From positions 124,001-188,000 of the forward strand of contig NZ_ATWL01000007.1 in assembly GCF_000421225.1 (NCBI RefSeq): 64,000 nucleotides of DNA, written 5' to 3'. Positions 9,156 to 20,000 of the stretch are shown in pieces (the first letter of the stretch is position 1; each line of letters opens with the position of its first letter). The notes under the pieces were generated by a model. That model was not told where the DNA came from, did not search any database, and saw only the letters and a program-made list of their open reading frames with translations. The translations under genes were made by a program, and so were the position numbers. This DNA is from Ruania albidiflava DSM 18029. Lineage in GTDB: Bacteria > Actinomycetota > Actinomycetes > Actinomycetales > Beutenbergiaceae.

Positions 9156-9995
9156 GTGCAGGTTGCGTGGGGTGCTGCCACCGATGCGGGCGGGCGCCGT
9201 CCGGCCAACGAGGACGCGGTGCTCGCCCAGCCGCCGGTGTTCCTCGTTGCCGACGGCATGGGCGGCCACGTGCACGGAGCGATGGCCTCGGACATCGTGG
9301 TGCGCACGTTCGCCGAGTTCTCCGACGCCTGGCACCCGGACGTGGAGGTCCGCGGGGAGCACGTGCTGGCGGCCATCCACGCTGCTCAGGAGCGGATCCG
9401 GTCCGAGCTGGCGCACCTCGGTGGTGCGGGCATCACCGCCGGCAGCACAGTGGCCGGCGCCGTGCTCACCGCGCACGACGAGAAGACGTACTGGCTCGTG
9501 TTCAACGTGGGCGACTCCCGCGTCTACCGGTTCTCCGGCGGTGAGCTGCACCAGGTGAGTGTGGACCACTCGGTCGTGCAGGAGCTGGTCGAGGCCGGCG
9601 CACTGCGGCCAGAGCAGGCGCGCGAGTCCCGGCACCGGCACGTGATTACCCGGGCGGTGGACTCCGGGCCGGACACCACCGCCGACTTCTGGCTGCTGGC
9701 CGCCGGCAGCGAGGACCGCCTGCTGATGTGCAGCGACGGCCTGCTGGACGAGCTCAGCGAAGCGCATGTCGCGAGCGTGCTGGCGGAGCGAGAGCTCGCC
9801 TCGGCGGCGGCCGAGGTGCTGCTGCAGGACGCGATCACTGGCGGAGCACGCGACAATGTCTCAGTAGTGGTGGTGGACCTGGCCGGTGAAGCCGACCTGG
9901 CGCACACCGCCCCGAGGATGGAACCTAGGGGTCAGGACATCTCGTCGGTGGGCACGACCGTGCCCCGCGAGCAGATTCGGTCCACGGAGGGATGA
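9156..9995 (+). CDS. PP2C-type Ser/Thr phosphatase
   Basis: This is a 279-residue PPM/PP2C phosphatase (PstP/PrpC type). The metal-binding and catalytic motifs are NEDAVL, ADGMGGH, VFNVGDSRVYR, CSDGLLDE and GARDNVSVVVV, all intact. It should dephosphorylate the products of the kinase two genes downstream. The GTG at 9156 is chosen for the purine-rich AAGGAAGG 6 nt upstream; an in-frame ATG at 9126 is the alternative. A TAGGAT -10-like hexamer lies at 9110-9115. Its stop overlaps the next start (ATGA), so phosphatase, FHA protein and kinase form one operon. Confidence 0.92.
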   Translation: MQVAWGAATDAGGRRPANEDAVLAQPPVFLVADGMGGHVHGAMASDIVVRTFAEFSDAWHPDVEVRGEHVLAAIHAAQERIRSELAHLGGAGITAGSTVAGAVLTAHDEKTYWLVFNVGDSRVYRFSGGELHQVSVDHSVVQELVEAGALRPEQARESRHRHVITRAVDSGPDTTADFWLLAAGSEDRLLMCSDGLLDELSEAHVASVLAERELASAAAEVLLQDAITGGARDNVSVVVVDLAGEADLAHTAPRMEPRGQDISSVGTTVPREQIRSTEG

Positions 9996-11662
9996 CGATG
10001 GCAGGGAGCACGGCAGCCCGGTACGTCCGCGGCAGATGGTCAGCGCTGGTGACCGAGCAGGGCACGGCGCTGCTGCACCCCTCGATCGGGGAGGAACGCG
10101 TCCGCGGGGTGTGGTCGGCGCTGAGCGAGGGCGCTGGGGTCAGCGGCTGCCTGGAGGTGCTCGCTGCGGACGGGCTGGTCGACCTGCCCTCGTTCGGGCT
10201 CGTGCAGCACGGGCAGGGTGAGCTGCGCGTGCTGGTGCGCGGCGAGGTGCAGATCAGTGCCGCCGAGCAGGTGCTCGGTGCCGCTGGTATCGCAACCTGG
10301 CGAGAGGCGCTCGTACCCGCCCAGTCCTACCGGATCTTCGTCGCGGACGACGACGCAGCCGGGGTGGCGTGGCCGCTGGCAGCGGGCGTCGTGCTCGCCT
10401 CGGAGGTGGAGTGGCTGGGTGCAGCACCGGAGGTCACCGGGGCTGCACAGGCAGGCGTCCAGGCTGCTGAGGCCGCCCAGGGCCAGGCCGAGGTCGAGGG
10501 AGCGACCGCCGCGCAGGACGCGGCGGTGAGCTCGCCGGAGGTCGCCGCGCCGGTCCCAGCGGTAGGACCGGTGGCGGACGGCGGCGTGCCGCACGACGGG
10601 CCGGCCACCGACGAGGGTCCGCAGCAGGACGAGCCAGCCACGGGCAGTGGCGTGGAGCAGACCGAGGTGAGCCCCGCCGTCGAGCAGAGCGACGAGCACG
10701 AGATCGCCGCGGTGGCCGACGACGGGCTGCAGGCGGCAGCCGAGTCAGGTGAACCGGTCGAGGCCCCCGATGCGGTGGCGGCCGAAGAGGCCCCGGGCGA
10801 GGAGGAGCAGCCGGAGGCAGGTGCAGCGCCGGTCTCCGAGGAGACGCAGGTCGGTCAGCTGTCTGAACGGCGGCCCACGCACCCGGCACCCTCGCTGGCC
10901 GCTGAAGGCAGCGAGATCATCGACTCCCTGCCCTGGGCAGTGAGCACCGCCGACCGGGAGCAGGCAGCCGCTACCGCACCGGCGGCCGAGGCACCGGAGT
11001 CCTCGGCGCCGGAACCAGCTGCGGACGACCTGCCTGAGCACACGGTGCTCTCCCCGCGCGGTCCGAACGCCGCCGCTGCAGCGGCGGCCGCCAGCAGTCC
11101 GGTGCCGCCCTGGCAGCCGCCGTCGGACATGCCCCCACCCAGCGCAGCGGCCCCGGCCTACGGTCAGGGTGATGTGGACATCGACGGCGACCACGACGGG
11201 CACACCATCATGGTCTCCGAGCTGCCCAAGGACCAGGACATGACGATCGTGCCCGGCCTCGGGGACACCGACCTGTACGACGAACCCGGGCAGCGGCCGG
11301 CCGGCGCCCCGGCGCTCAGCCTGAGCGTGTCCACCGGCGCCGAGGTGCCGCTGGACCGGCCAGTGCTCATCGGGCGCGCCCCGGAGTCGGCCCGGTTCAG
11401 CGCGGGTGTGCAGCCCCGGCTGGTCACCGTGCCCAGCCCGCAACAGGACATCTCCCGGACGCACGTGGAGATCCGTGCGGAAGCAGGCAGCGCCGTCGTC
11501 ACCGACCTGAACTCCACCAACGGCACTGTGCTCGTGCAGCCCGGTGCTGCCCCGCGTCGGCTGCACGCCGGCGAAGGTGCGTCCGTGCCGGCCGGTACGC
11601 TCATCGACCTGGGCGACGGGGTCACCGTGAACGTGCACCCGACCGACCAGGCCGGAACGTGA
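9992..11662 (+). CDS. FHA domain protein with long Ala/Glu-rich linker
   Basis: The 556-residue protein has a folded N-terminal region (about 1-145), a long low-complexity linker rich in Ala, Glu and Pro (about 150-430), and a C-terminal FHA domain (about 447-550). FHA landmarks are visible: GRAPES, SRTHVEI and DLNSTNGTV. FHA domains bind phosphothreonine, so it is a likely substrate or adaptor of the adjacent kinase. No membrane segment is seen. It overlaps the phosphatase stop by 4 nt at its start and the kinase start by 4 nt at its end. The N-terminal domain's role is unknown. Confidence 0.85.
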   Translation: MTMAGSTAARYVRGRWSALVTEQGTALLHPSIGEERVRGVWSALSEGAGVSGCLEVLAADGLVDLPSFGLVQHGQGELRVLVRGEVQISAAEQVLGAAGIATWREALVPAQSYRIFVADDDAAGVAWPLAAGVVLASEVEWLGAAPEVTGAAQAGVQAAEAAQGQAEVEGATAAQDAAVSSPEVAAPVPAVGPVADGGVPHDGPATDEGPQQDEPATGSGVEQTEVSPAVEQSDEHEIAAVADDGLQAAAESGEPVEAPDAVAAEEAPGEEEQPEAGAAPVSEETQVGQLSERRPTHPAPSLAAEGSEIIDSLPWAVSTADREQAAATAPAAEAPESSAPEPAADDLPEHTVLSPRGPNAAAAAAAASSPVPPWQPPSDMPPPSAAAPAYGQGDVDIDGDHDGHTIMVSELPKDQDMTIVPGLGDTDLYDEPGQRPAGAPALSLSVSTGAEVPLDRPVLIGRAPESARFSAGVQPRLVTVPSPQQDISRTHVEIRAEAGSAVVTDLNSTNGTVLVQPGAAPRRLHAGEGASVPAGTLIDLGDGVTVNVHPTDQAGT

Positions 11663-13158
11663 CCCGGCGACCACCCTCACGGCCGCCGGAGATCCCCGGG
11701 TTCCGGTACCAGCGGCTGCTCGGCAGCGGCGGCTTCGCCGATGTGTTCCTCTACGAGCAGGAGCTGCCGCGGCGGAAGGTGGCGGTCAAAGCGCTGCTCG
11801 CCGACGCCGTCACCCCCGCCGGCCTGGCACAGTTCGTGGACGAGGCCAACCTGATGGCCCAGCTGTCCACCCACCCCTCGATCGTGACCATCTACCAGGC
11901 CGCCACGACCGCCGACGGACGCCCCTACCTGGTGATGGAGTACTGCCCCCGACCGAACCTGTCGGTGCGGTACCGCAACGAACGGATCGGTGTGGCCGAG
12001 TCGCTGCGGATCGCGGTACGTCTCGCAGGTGCCGTGGAGACTGCGCACCGGGCCGGAATCCTGCACCGGGACATCAAACCGGCGAACGTGCTCACCACCG
12101 ACTACGGCTGGCCCGCGCTCACCGACTTCGGCATCTCCGTGGCCACCGCCGCCGCCGACGACACCGACCAGGCAGGCATGTCCATCCCGTGGGCAGCACC
12201 GGAGTTCTTCGCCGACGACGCCCCCCGCGGCGCCGGTGGCGACGTGTACGCCCTCACCGCCACGGTCTACACGCTGCTGGCCGGGCGCTCCCCGTTCGAG
12301 CAGGGGCGCGGGTCGAACTCGGCGCTGGACCTGATCACCCGCATCGAGCGCGACCCGGTGCCTCCGACCGGCCGAGACGACGTACCCCCGTCGCTGGAGG
12401 AGCTGTTCCGGCGCGGCATGGCCAAACGCCCGGAGGGGCGGTTCTCCTCCGCAGCGGCGTTCGCGCGTGCTATCCAGCGGGTGGAGCAGGAGCTGCACCT
12501 GACCCCCACTGCGTTGGACGTGCCGGACGCCTCCTGGGTGGAGACCGGAGAGGATGCTGAGGACCAGCGCACCCGGGTCCGGTCGATCAGCACGGTGCAG
12601 GTGAACCGCGACCCGAGCGCGACCCGGCACCGGCCCGCGATCATCGACCCGGCCGCACGCGGCCAGGAGGCTGCGGGAGCAGGGCGGGCCGCGGACGAGG
12701 GGGACGTCGGCGCACCGGGCTCGGAGCGTGCCGGTCGACGCCGGAACGCCTGGATCGCTCTCGGCGCGGCGCTGGTGGTGGTCGCGGCAGTGGCGGCGAT
12801 GGCGATCGGTGCGCTGAACCAGCCCGGTGGTATCGAGGAACCGAGCCCGTCGGACTCGGTGGCCACCGCTGACACGCCCACCGCACAACAGTCCCCGCCA
12901 CCACCGGTGACGGACCTGGACCTGGACCGCACAGGTGACGACGTGCAGGTCACGTGGACGGCACCGAAGTACGAGGGGGAACTAGAGTTCGTCATAGTCG
13001 TCACCTCCGGTGGGGACAGCTGGGACCTCAGTACCGGTTCTCGGACGTCGAGCACGATCGAGGACCGGGCCGACCAGGTCTGTGTCACGGTGAAGAGCAT
13101 CGATGCCACGTCCAGGAAGGTGTCCAGTGATAATGGCAATCCGACGGCGTGCGCGTGA
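11659..13158 (+). CDS. Transmembrane Ser/Thr protein kinase with extracellular C-terminal domain
   Basis: This 499-residue eukaryotic-type kinase (PknB-like) has LGSGGFADVF (Gly loop, about 21-30), Lys in VAVKAL, HRD with Asp138, DFG at 156-158 and an APE motif (AAPEFF), so catalysis looks intact. One TM helix (about 364-385) follows a cytoplasmic linker. The outside part is a Pro-rich stretch and a short beta domain starting PPPPVTDLDLDRTGDDVQVTW, which looks FN3-like, not PASTA. It is equivalent in position to Pkb2 of the bifidobacterial PFNA cluster. It overlaps the FHA gene by 4 nt. Confidence 0.92.
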   Translation: MTRRPPSRPPEIPGFRYQRLLGSGGFADVFLYEQELPRRKVAVKALLADAVTPAGLAQFVDEANLMAQLSTHPSIVTIYQAATTADGRPYLVMEYCPRPNLSVRYRNERIGVAESLRIAVRLAGAVETAHRAGILHRDIKPANVLTTDYGWPALTDFGISVATAAADDTDQAGMSIPWAAPEFFADDAPRGAGGDVYALTATVYTLLAGRSPFEQGRGSNSALDLITRIERDPVPPTGRDDVPPSLEELFRRGMAKRPEGRFSSAAAFARAIQRVEQELHLTPTALDVPDASWVETGEDAEDQRTRVRSISTVQVNRDPSATRHRPAIIDPAARGQEAAGAGRAADEGDVGAPGSERAGRRRNAWIALGAALVVVAAVAAMAIGALNQPGGIEEPSPSDSVATADTPTAQQSPPPPVTDLDLDRTGDDVQVTWTAPKYEGELEFVIVVTSGGDSWDLSTGSRTSSTIEDRADQVCVTVKSIDATSRKVSSDNGNPTACA

Positions 13159-13182
13159 CCACGGGGAGGGGCGAGACGATCG

Positions 13183-13893
13183 ATGAGCATCCAGGTGGAG
13201 TTCTGCGGTGAATGGTTCGACGTCAGCAACGAGGAGACATTCCTCATCGGGCGGGAAGGGGACCTGGAGATCGATGACAACCCCTACCTGCACCGGCGGT
13301 TCCTGACCATCACCTACCACGACGACCTGTGGTGGTTGGAGAACGTGGGCAGCCGGCTGTCGGCGACCGTGGCGGACTCCGACGGAAACATGCAGGCCTG
13401 GCTCGCCCCGGGGGCGCGGTTGCCGTTGGTGTTCGCGCACACCTCGGTGCTGTTCACCGCCGGGCCGACCACCTACGAGATCGGCATCGTCGGGGACTCG
13501 CCACACTTCGAGCCGTCGGCCCCGGAACGCACCCAGGTGGGAGAGACCACGATCGGTCCGGTCACTCTCACCGAGACGCAGAAGCTGTTGATCATCGCGT
13601 TGGCCGAACCTGTGCTGCGCGGCCGCGGATCGACCGCCTCCATCCCGACGTCCGCCCAGGCCGCCGCCCGGCTGGGCTGGGCGATCACCCGGTTCAACCG
13701 CAAGCTGGACAACGTCTGCGACAAGCTCTCCCGGTTCGGCGTGCGCGGTCTGCGTGGTGGCCCCCGACAGCTGGCGGTGAACCGTCGCGCCCGCCTGGTG
13801 GAGCACGCGGTCGCCTCCCGGGTCGTGGTCCCTGCCGACCTGGAGCTGCTCGAGGAGAACGCACGGGCGGTTGCGGAGGCCGCCGAGTCCTGA
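13183..13893 (+). CDS. FHA-like domain fused to a winged-helix-like domain
   Basis: The 236-residue protein has an N-terminal FHA-like fold (about 1-105; FLIGREGDLEIDDNPYLHRR, then a GSRLSATV strand). A C-terminal region (about 125-235) looks like a helix-turn-helix: TETQKLLIIALAEP, then AAARLGWAITRFNRKLDNV. This suggests a phospho-responsive DNA-binding or adaptor protein. The FHA Ser/Asn signature residues are not all recognisable, so phosphothreonine binding is unproven. The ATG follows a GGGGAGGGG ribosome site. It lies 24 nt after the kinase, in the same operon. Confidence 0.7.
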   Translation: MSIQVEFCGEWFDVSNEETFLIGREGDLEIDDNPYLHRRFLTITYHDDLWWLENVGSRLSATVADSDGNMQAWLAPGARLPLVFAHTSVLFTAGPTTYEIGIVGDSPHFEPSAPERTQVGETTIGPVTLTETQKLLIIALAEPVLRGRGSTASIPTSAQAAARLGWAITRFNRKLDNVCDKLSRFGVRGLRGGPRQLAVNRRARLVEHAVASRVVVPADLELLEENARAVAEAAES

Positions 13894-13943
13894 CCGCGGC
13901 CGGCCGCTGACCGCAGCTGCGGCCCGCGACGGCGGGCTGTGAT

Positions 13944-13987
13944 GGGGAGCTCTTCCCGTTGGCTTCCCCAGGGCGGCATCGTAGACT
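13944..13987 (+). promoter_or_regulatory. Promoter of the Ig/FN3-MoxR-DUF58 operon with GGGGAG palindrome
   Basis: The palindrome GGGGAGCTCTTCCC (13944-13957) lies immediately before a -35-like TTGGCT (13959-13964), which is 17 nt from a -10-like TAGACT (13982-13987). An almost identical arrangement with the same 24-nt palindrome-to-minus-10 distance lies at 24746-24789. The position suggests an activator or repressor site at the -35. Confidence 0.5.
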
Positions 13988-14024
13988 GCCACGCGGACCG
14001 CAGGTCGACCAAGGCAGGGGCAAG

Positions 14025-17000
14025 GTGAGGATTCGAACGCGGCTGCGCCAGCACAAGCGTGGTGTTGCCAGCGCGACGATCATGTCGTTGGTGCTCGGCA
14101 CCGTCGTGGCGCTCAGCCTCAACTACGAAGGCGTCGCCACAGCCGACGTGGACCTGAACGACGGCGGGGTCTGGGTCTCGAACAACTCCTCGATCATGGT
14201 CGGTCGGCTGAACTACCCGATCGGGGAGATCGACGCCACCCTGGCGGCGCAGAGCCAGGACGTGGACCTGCTGCAGCGCCAGGACGTCGTCTTCGTCCGG
14301 GACCGGGCCACCAACGGCATCCAGCGGGTGGACCCGGCGGCGGTGAGCGTGCAGGGGATGATCCCGCTGCCGGCGGACTCCGACGTGCAGCTCGGGGACG
14401 GCACCCTCGGGGTGCTGGTCGGCGAGACCGGTGAGTGGCGGGTGCTCGGGCTGAACGAGCTCGACGTGCTCCAGGAGTCCAGCGAGGACCCGCAGGCCGT
14501 GCTCGGCGAGGGGTCGGCCCAGGCGATCGCCGACGACGGTACCGCCTACGGGGTGAACACCCGTGACGGGGAGCTGCTCACCTTCGCCCCAGGACAGCGC
14601 ACCGAACCCGAGGCGACCACCATGGACGCGGACCTGCTCACCGACGACACCCAGCTGACCGCCGTCGGGAACGATGTGGTGGCCCTCAGCTACGACGAGC
14701 AGGAGGACGCGCTCACCCTGCTGCGGCCGGAAGAGGAGCCGGTGGACCTCACCGGCCTGGACATCGACCGCGGCACCGCACAGCTGCAGGCACCCTCCGC
14801 CGACGGCGACGTGGTCGCCATCACCACCTCCGACGCCCTGGTGCTGGTGCCGCTGGATGGTGGCGAGCCCCGGGTGGAGCAGCCCAGCACCCCGGGCGAG
14901 CCGGCACAGCCCGTGCAGGTGGCCGACTGTGTGCACAGTGCCTGGTCCTCGGCCGGTTCGGAGTACATCCGGGTCTGCGGCGACTCCGAGGCCGTGCCGC
15001 TGCCAGTACCGGAAGGCACCGGTGGGGAGCTGAAGTTCCGCACGAACCGGAACTTCGTGGTCCTCAACGAGCTGTCCACCGGTAGCTCGTGGATGATCGA
15101 GGACACGCTGATCCTCGTGGACAACTGGGAGGACCTCACTCCGCCGACCGAGGAGGAAGAAGAGGAGGAAGAGGACTCCGAGGACCTCGAGGAGCGGGAG
15201 CTGGAGCTGGACCGGGAGGCAGAGAACCGCGACCCGGTCGCCCAGCCGGACTCCTTCGGCGTGCGGCCAGGGCGCACTGTGCTGCTCCCGGTGCTGGACA
15301 ACGACTCCGACGCCGACGGCGACCTGCTTACTGTCGGTGCCTTCGAGGAGGTGGCAGAAGAGTTCGGCGTCGTGGAGCCGGTGCTCGGTGGCCGGGCGCT
15401 GCAGATCCGGGTAGCAGCGGAGGCCAGCGGCACTGCGAGCTTCCAGTACACCGCCGACGACGGCCGTGGTGGCACCGACGATGCGACCGTGGACCTGACC
15501 GTGCACGGGCCGGAGCAGAACAGCCCACCCGAGCAGCAGCAGGACATCGAGGCGACCATCACCAGCGGCGCCAGCACCGAGGTGAACCTGCTCGACGACA
15601 TGCACGACCCCGACGGTGACCCGATGTACGTCGTCGACGCTGTCGATGCTGCCGGGCTGAACGTGGTCGCCAACCCCAACGGTCTGATCAACATCACCGA
15701 CCCCGGGGTGCAACCCGGCGTGCACCAGGTGCGCGTCGAGGTCAGCGACGGGCAGGACACCTCCGAAGCGGTCATCGACGTAGAGGTGCTTCCGCAGTCC
15801 GCGCAACCACCGACGGCGGTCTTCGACTTCGAGACGGCGTTCGCCGGGCAGGCGATCACGATCGACCCGATCGCCAACGACGTGGACCCGAACGACAAGC
15901 CACTGCGGTTGGCGAACATCAGCGGGGCCGAGGGGGCGGAGATCTCCCAGAACTCAGACAGCACCACGTTCCAGTTCAAGGCCGAGACTCCCGGGGACTA
16001 CTACGTCACCTATGTGGTGGCCGACGACGACGGCCTGTCCGCCACCGGTCTGGTCCGGGTGAACGTGCGGGCGGCCGAGGACGACGAGCCGATCGCCGTG
16101 GCCGACACAGCGCTGCTGCCTCCGACGGGCACTGTGCTGGTCGATGTGCTGGAGAACGACTTTGACCCAGCCGGTGGTGTGCTGGCGGTGCAGCAGATCG
16201 ACGTGCCGGCCGGTCAAGGGCTGCGGGTCTCGATCCTGGACCACCGGATCCTGCGGATCAGCTCCGAGCGGGCCCTGGCCGCTCCGGTGACGATCAACTA
16301 CACCGTCTCCAACGGCACCTCCAGCGCCGAGGGTGAGGTGCTGGTGCTGCCGATGGACGCCGAGACCCAGGCCCAGGGCCCGGTCGCAGTGGCCGACTCG
16401 GTCCGGGTGCGGGCCGGAGACCATGTCACCATCCCGGTGCTGGCCAACGACTCACACCCGAACGGGGTGCCGTTCAGCCTGGACGACGAGCTCGTGGAGG
16501 AGCCGGAGGAAGGGCTGATCTTCACCGCCGGGGACATGGTGCGGTTCCAGGCCCCGGACGAGGCCACCACGCTGCATGCCGTCTACTCGATCACCGACGA
16601 GAACAACCGCACCTCCTCCGCTCGCATCACGATCAACGTGCAGGCTCGGGCGGACGAGGCGAACACGCCGCCGGTGCCCCGGGACGAACAGACCCGATCG
16701 TTCGCCGGGGAGCGGATCCGCATCCCGATCCAGACCTACGGCATCGACCCGGACGGGGACTCCGTGCAGCTGCTCGGCACCGAGTCCGCTCCCTCCCTCG
16801 GGCGGATCGTGGAGGTCGGTCCCAGCTACATCGACTACCAGGCCTACACCGACTCCGCTGGTGCCGACGAGTTCACCTACGCTGTGCGGGACCGGCTCGG
16901 GGCGATGGCCACCGCCTCGGTCACCGTCGGCGTGATCCCGCCGCCGGCGACCAACCGGGACCCGGTGACCGTCAACGACCAGCTGAGTGTGCGACCGGGC

Positions 17001-20000
17001 CGTGCCGTGACCGTGGACGTGCTGGAGAACGACACCGACCCGGACGGTGACCAGCTCGCGCTGGACGACCCGCCCTTCGGTGAGACCGACGGGATCGACG
17101 CATCGGTGCAGGACGGGAACGTCGCGTTCACCGCACCGGAGGAGCCGGGCACCTACCTGGTGGAGTACAACGTCACCGACCTGCACGGTGGCACCGCCCA
17201 GGGGCTGCTCACCGTGGACGTCGACCCGGACGCCGAACCGCAGGCGCCGGTCGCAGTCGATGACGTCGTCCCGGCGAACGAGATCGTGGACCGTACCGAG
17301 GTGCGGGTCGAGGTGCTTGCCAACGACTACGACCCGGACGGCAGCCGAGAGGCGCTGGAGGTCTCCATCCCGGACGGCCAGGACGGCGTCCGCGAAGTGG
17401 ACGACCAGGTCGAGGTCCAGCTCACCGACACCAGGCAGGTGGTCACCTACAAGATCACCGACGAGGACGGACTGTCCTCGTACGCCTTCATCGACGTGCC
17501 GGGGCTGACCGACACCGGGCCGGTGCTCCGCCCAGACCTGGAGCCGATCCGGGTGGAGGCGGGTGTCACCGAGACGATCGAGCTGAACGACTACGTCATC
17601 TCGCTCAGCGGTGACCCGGTGCAGCTGGCCGACACCACCTCGGTGCGCGCGAGCAACTCCGACGGGTCCAACCCGGTGGTGGACCCCAGCACCTTGCAGT
17701 TCACCTCCAGCCCCGACTACGTGGGTCCGGCGACCCTCACCTTCGAGGTCACCGACGCCGAGGACATCAACTCCGACGACATCCTCACCTCGGTGCTCAC
17801 CCTGGACATCGAGGTCTACTCGGAGGAGAACAAGCCGCCGCGGATGCGCAACGGCTCCCTGTCCGCGGAGGTCGGTGGAGACGCGGTCACGCTCGACCTG
17901 GCCCGCCTGGCGGAGGACCCGGACGGACAGTCCACCGACCTGGAGTACGCGATCGCCGAGCAGGCGCCGGGCTTCACTGCGTCCCTGGACGGATACATCC
18001 TGACCGTGCAGGCGGACAACGACACCGCCACCGGCACGGTGACAGAGCTGCCGATCACGGTCACCGACGGCGAGTCCGACCCGGTCAGCGCCGCAGTAGA
18101 GCTGACCGCCACGGCGAGCAACCGGCCACTGATCAGCACCAACCCGGACGATGCCGGTGAAGTGCACCAGGGGCAGAGCACCACTGTGGACGTGCTGGAG
18201 AACGACTCCAACCCCTTCCCGGGCGAGCCGCGCGAGATCACCGACGTCCAGGTGGACGCAGAGCAGGGCACTGCCTCGATCGACGGCGACTCGGTCACCA
18301 TCACCCCGGCCGATGACTATGTCGGCCGGATGACTGTGGTCTACACCGTCGTCGATGTCACCGGCGCCCCGGACCGAGAGGTGCAGGGGCAGGTGACCGC
18401 TGCCGTGCTCGGTGCGCCGGAGGCGCCGACCATCCCGCTGGTGGAAGAGGTCGGCAACGGCCAGGTGGCGCTGAGCTGGACGGCACCGGACGACAACGGC
18501 TCGCCGATCACCGGGTACACGGTCCACTACAACGGCGGCAGCCAGTCCTGCCCGTCCACCACCTGCACCATCTCCGGACTGTCGAACGGGACCACCTACA
18601 CCTTCACCGCCGTGGCGCACAACGACGTCGGTGACTCTGAGGAGAGCCCGGCCTCGGCCGAGGCCACCCCGGACGTGCGCCCAGAGGCGCCGCGCGCCCC
18701 GTCCGTAGAGTTCGGCGACGGTGAGCTCACCCTGGACTGGAACGAACCGGCCAACGAGGGCACGCCGATCACCTCCTACGACGTGCAGATCAACCCGGCC
18801 GGTGGCCGCAGCCAGCAGTCGGTGAACGGCACCCAGATGACCTGGACCGGTCTGACGAACGGGCAGAACTACACCTTCCGGGTGCGTGCCATCAACGATG
18901 CACCGGACCCCGGGCAGTGGAGCGAGTGGTCCGCCGCCGAGCACCCGTCCGGTCCGCCGGCCCAGCCAGCAGCACCGCAGACCACCCGCATCGACGATGC
19001 CGACGGCGGACGTCTGATGGTCGAATGGAGCGCGCCGAACAACAACGGCGACCCGATCTCCTCCTACGAGCTGCGGATGTACCAGGACGGCGACCGCGTG
19101 CAGACCTTCACACCCGGGGGTGGGCAGACCTCCCGGGAGGTGCAGGTGGAGAACGCGCACGACTACCAGTTCAGCCTGGTGGCGATCAACCGATCCGGTG
19201 ACTCGGAGATGTCTCCGCGGTCCGAGGAGGTGCGCTCCTTCGGCAAACCCGGTCGGGTGGGGAACGTCTCGGCGGAGCCGACAGGCGTGGACAACACGGC
19301 CGAGGTCAGCCATAACGAGCCGTCGAACAACGGCCAGGCGATCTCCCGGTACGAGTACCGGCTGAACGGTGGCAGCGTGCAGAACCTGCCCTCCGGCGGC
19401 GAGATCACCGTGCCCAACGACGGGACTTCCTACCGGGTCCAGGTGCGCGCCTGCAACACCTACTGCGGCGCCTGGAGCGCACAGTCGTCTGCGTTCAGCA
19501 CCTACGGGAGGCCGGGAACCTCCACGGTGAACATCGATGCCTCTGCCGATGGGCAGCGCGTCAACTTCTCCTGGACGATCGGTGATCGCGACAACGGCGC
19601 TGCGCTGAACGCGAGCCGCTACCGCATCGACGGTGGCAGCTGGCACAACGTCTCCGGCCGGTCCGGCAGCGCCAACGTGAGCGGTGACTGGGAGGAGAAC
19701 CACACCATCGACGTCCAGGTGCGCAACGAGCACGGCCAGTGGAGCGACTCGAGCGCTAGCAAGTCGCAGAAGGCCGACAAGGACCCGACGCCGCCGGCGA
19801 ACCCGCGCATGTGGATCACCCACGGTGACGAGCGCGGCTGCCAGAGCTCCGGAAGTACCAGTGGCTGCGTACGGTTCAAGTTGAACTGGGAAGACATTCC
19901 AGCGGCGGATCAGGGTACGTACGATGTCTGGATCTCAGTTTCGAACGGCTGCTTCGACCGTCGCGGGCCATACTCCACGACCATCGACTCGACGGATGGC

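Noticed and set aside
10450-11150. Possible coiled-coil or repeat domain in the FHA protein
   Set aside because: The Ala/Glu/Pro-rich stretch shows no heptad or unit period and is better described as a disordered linker.
16452-19823. Open frame of 1123 codons on the minus strand
   Set aside because: It is antisense to the Ig/FN3 gene, low-complexity in translation, with no start signal. It is a GC-driven shadow.
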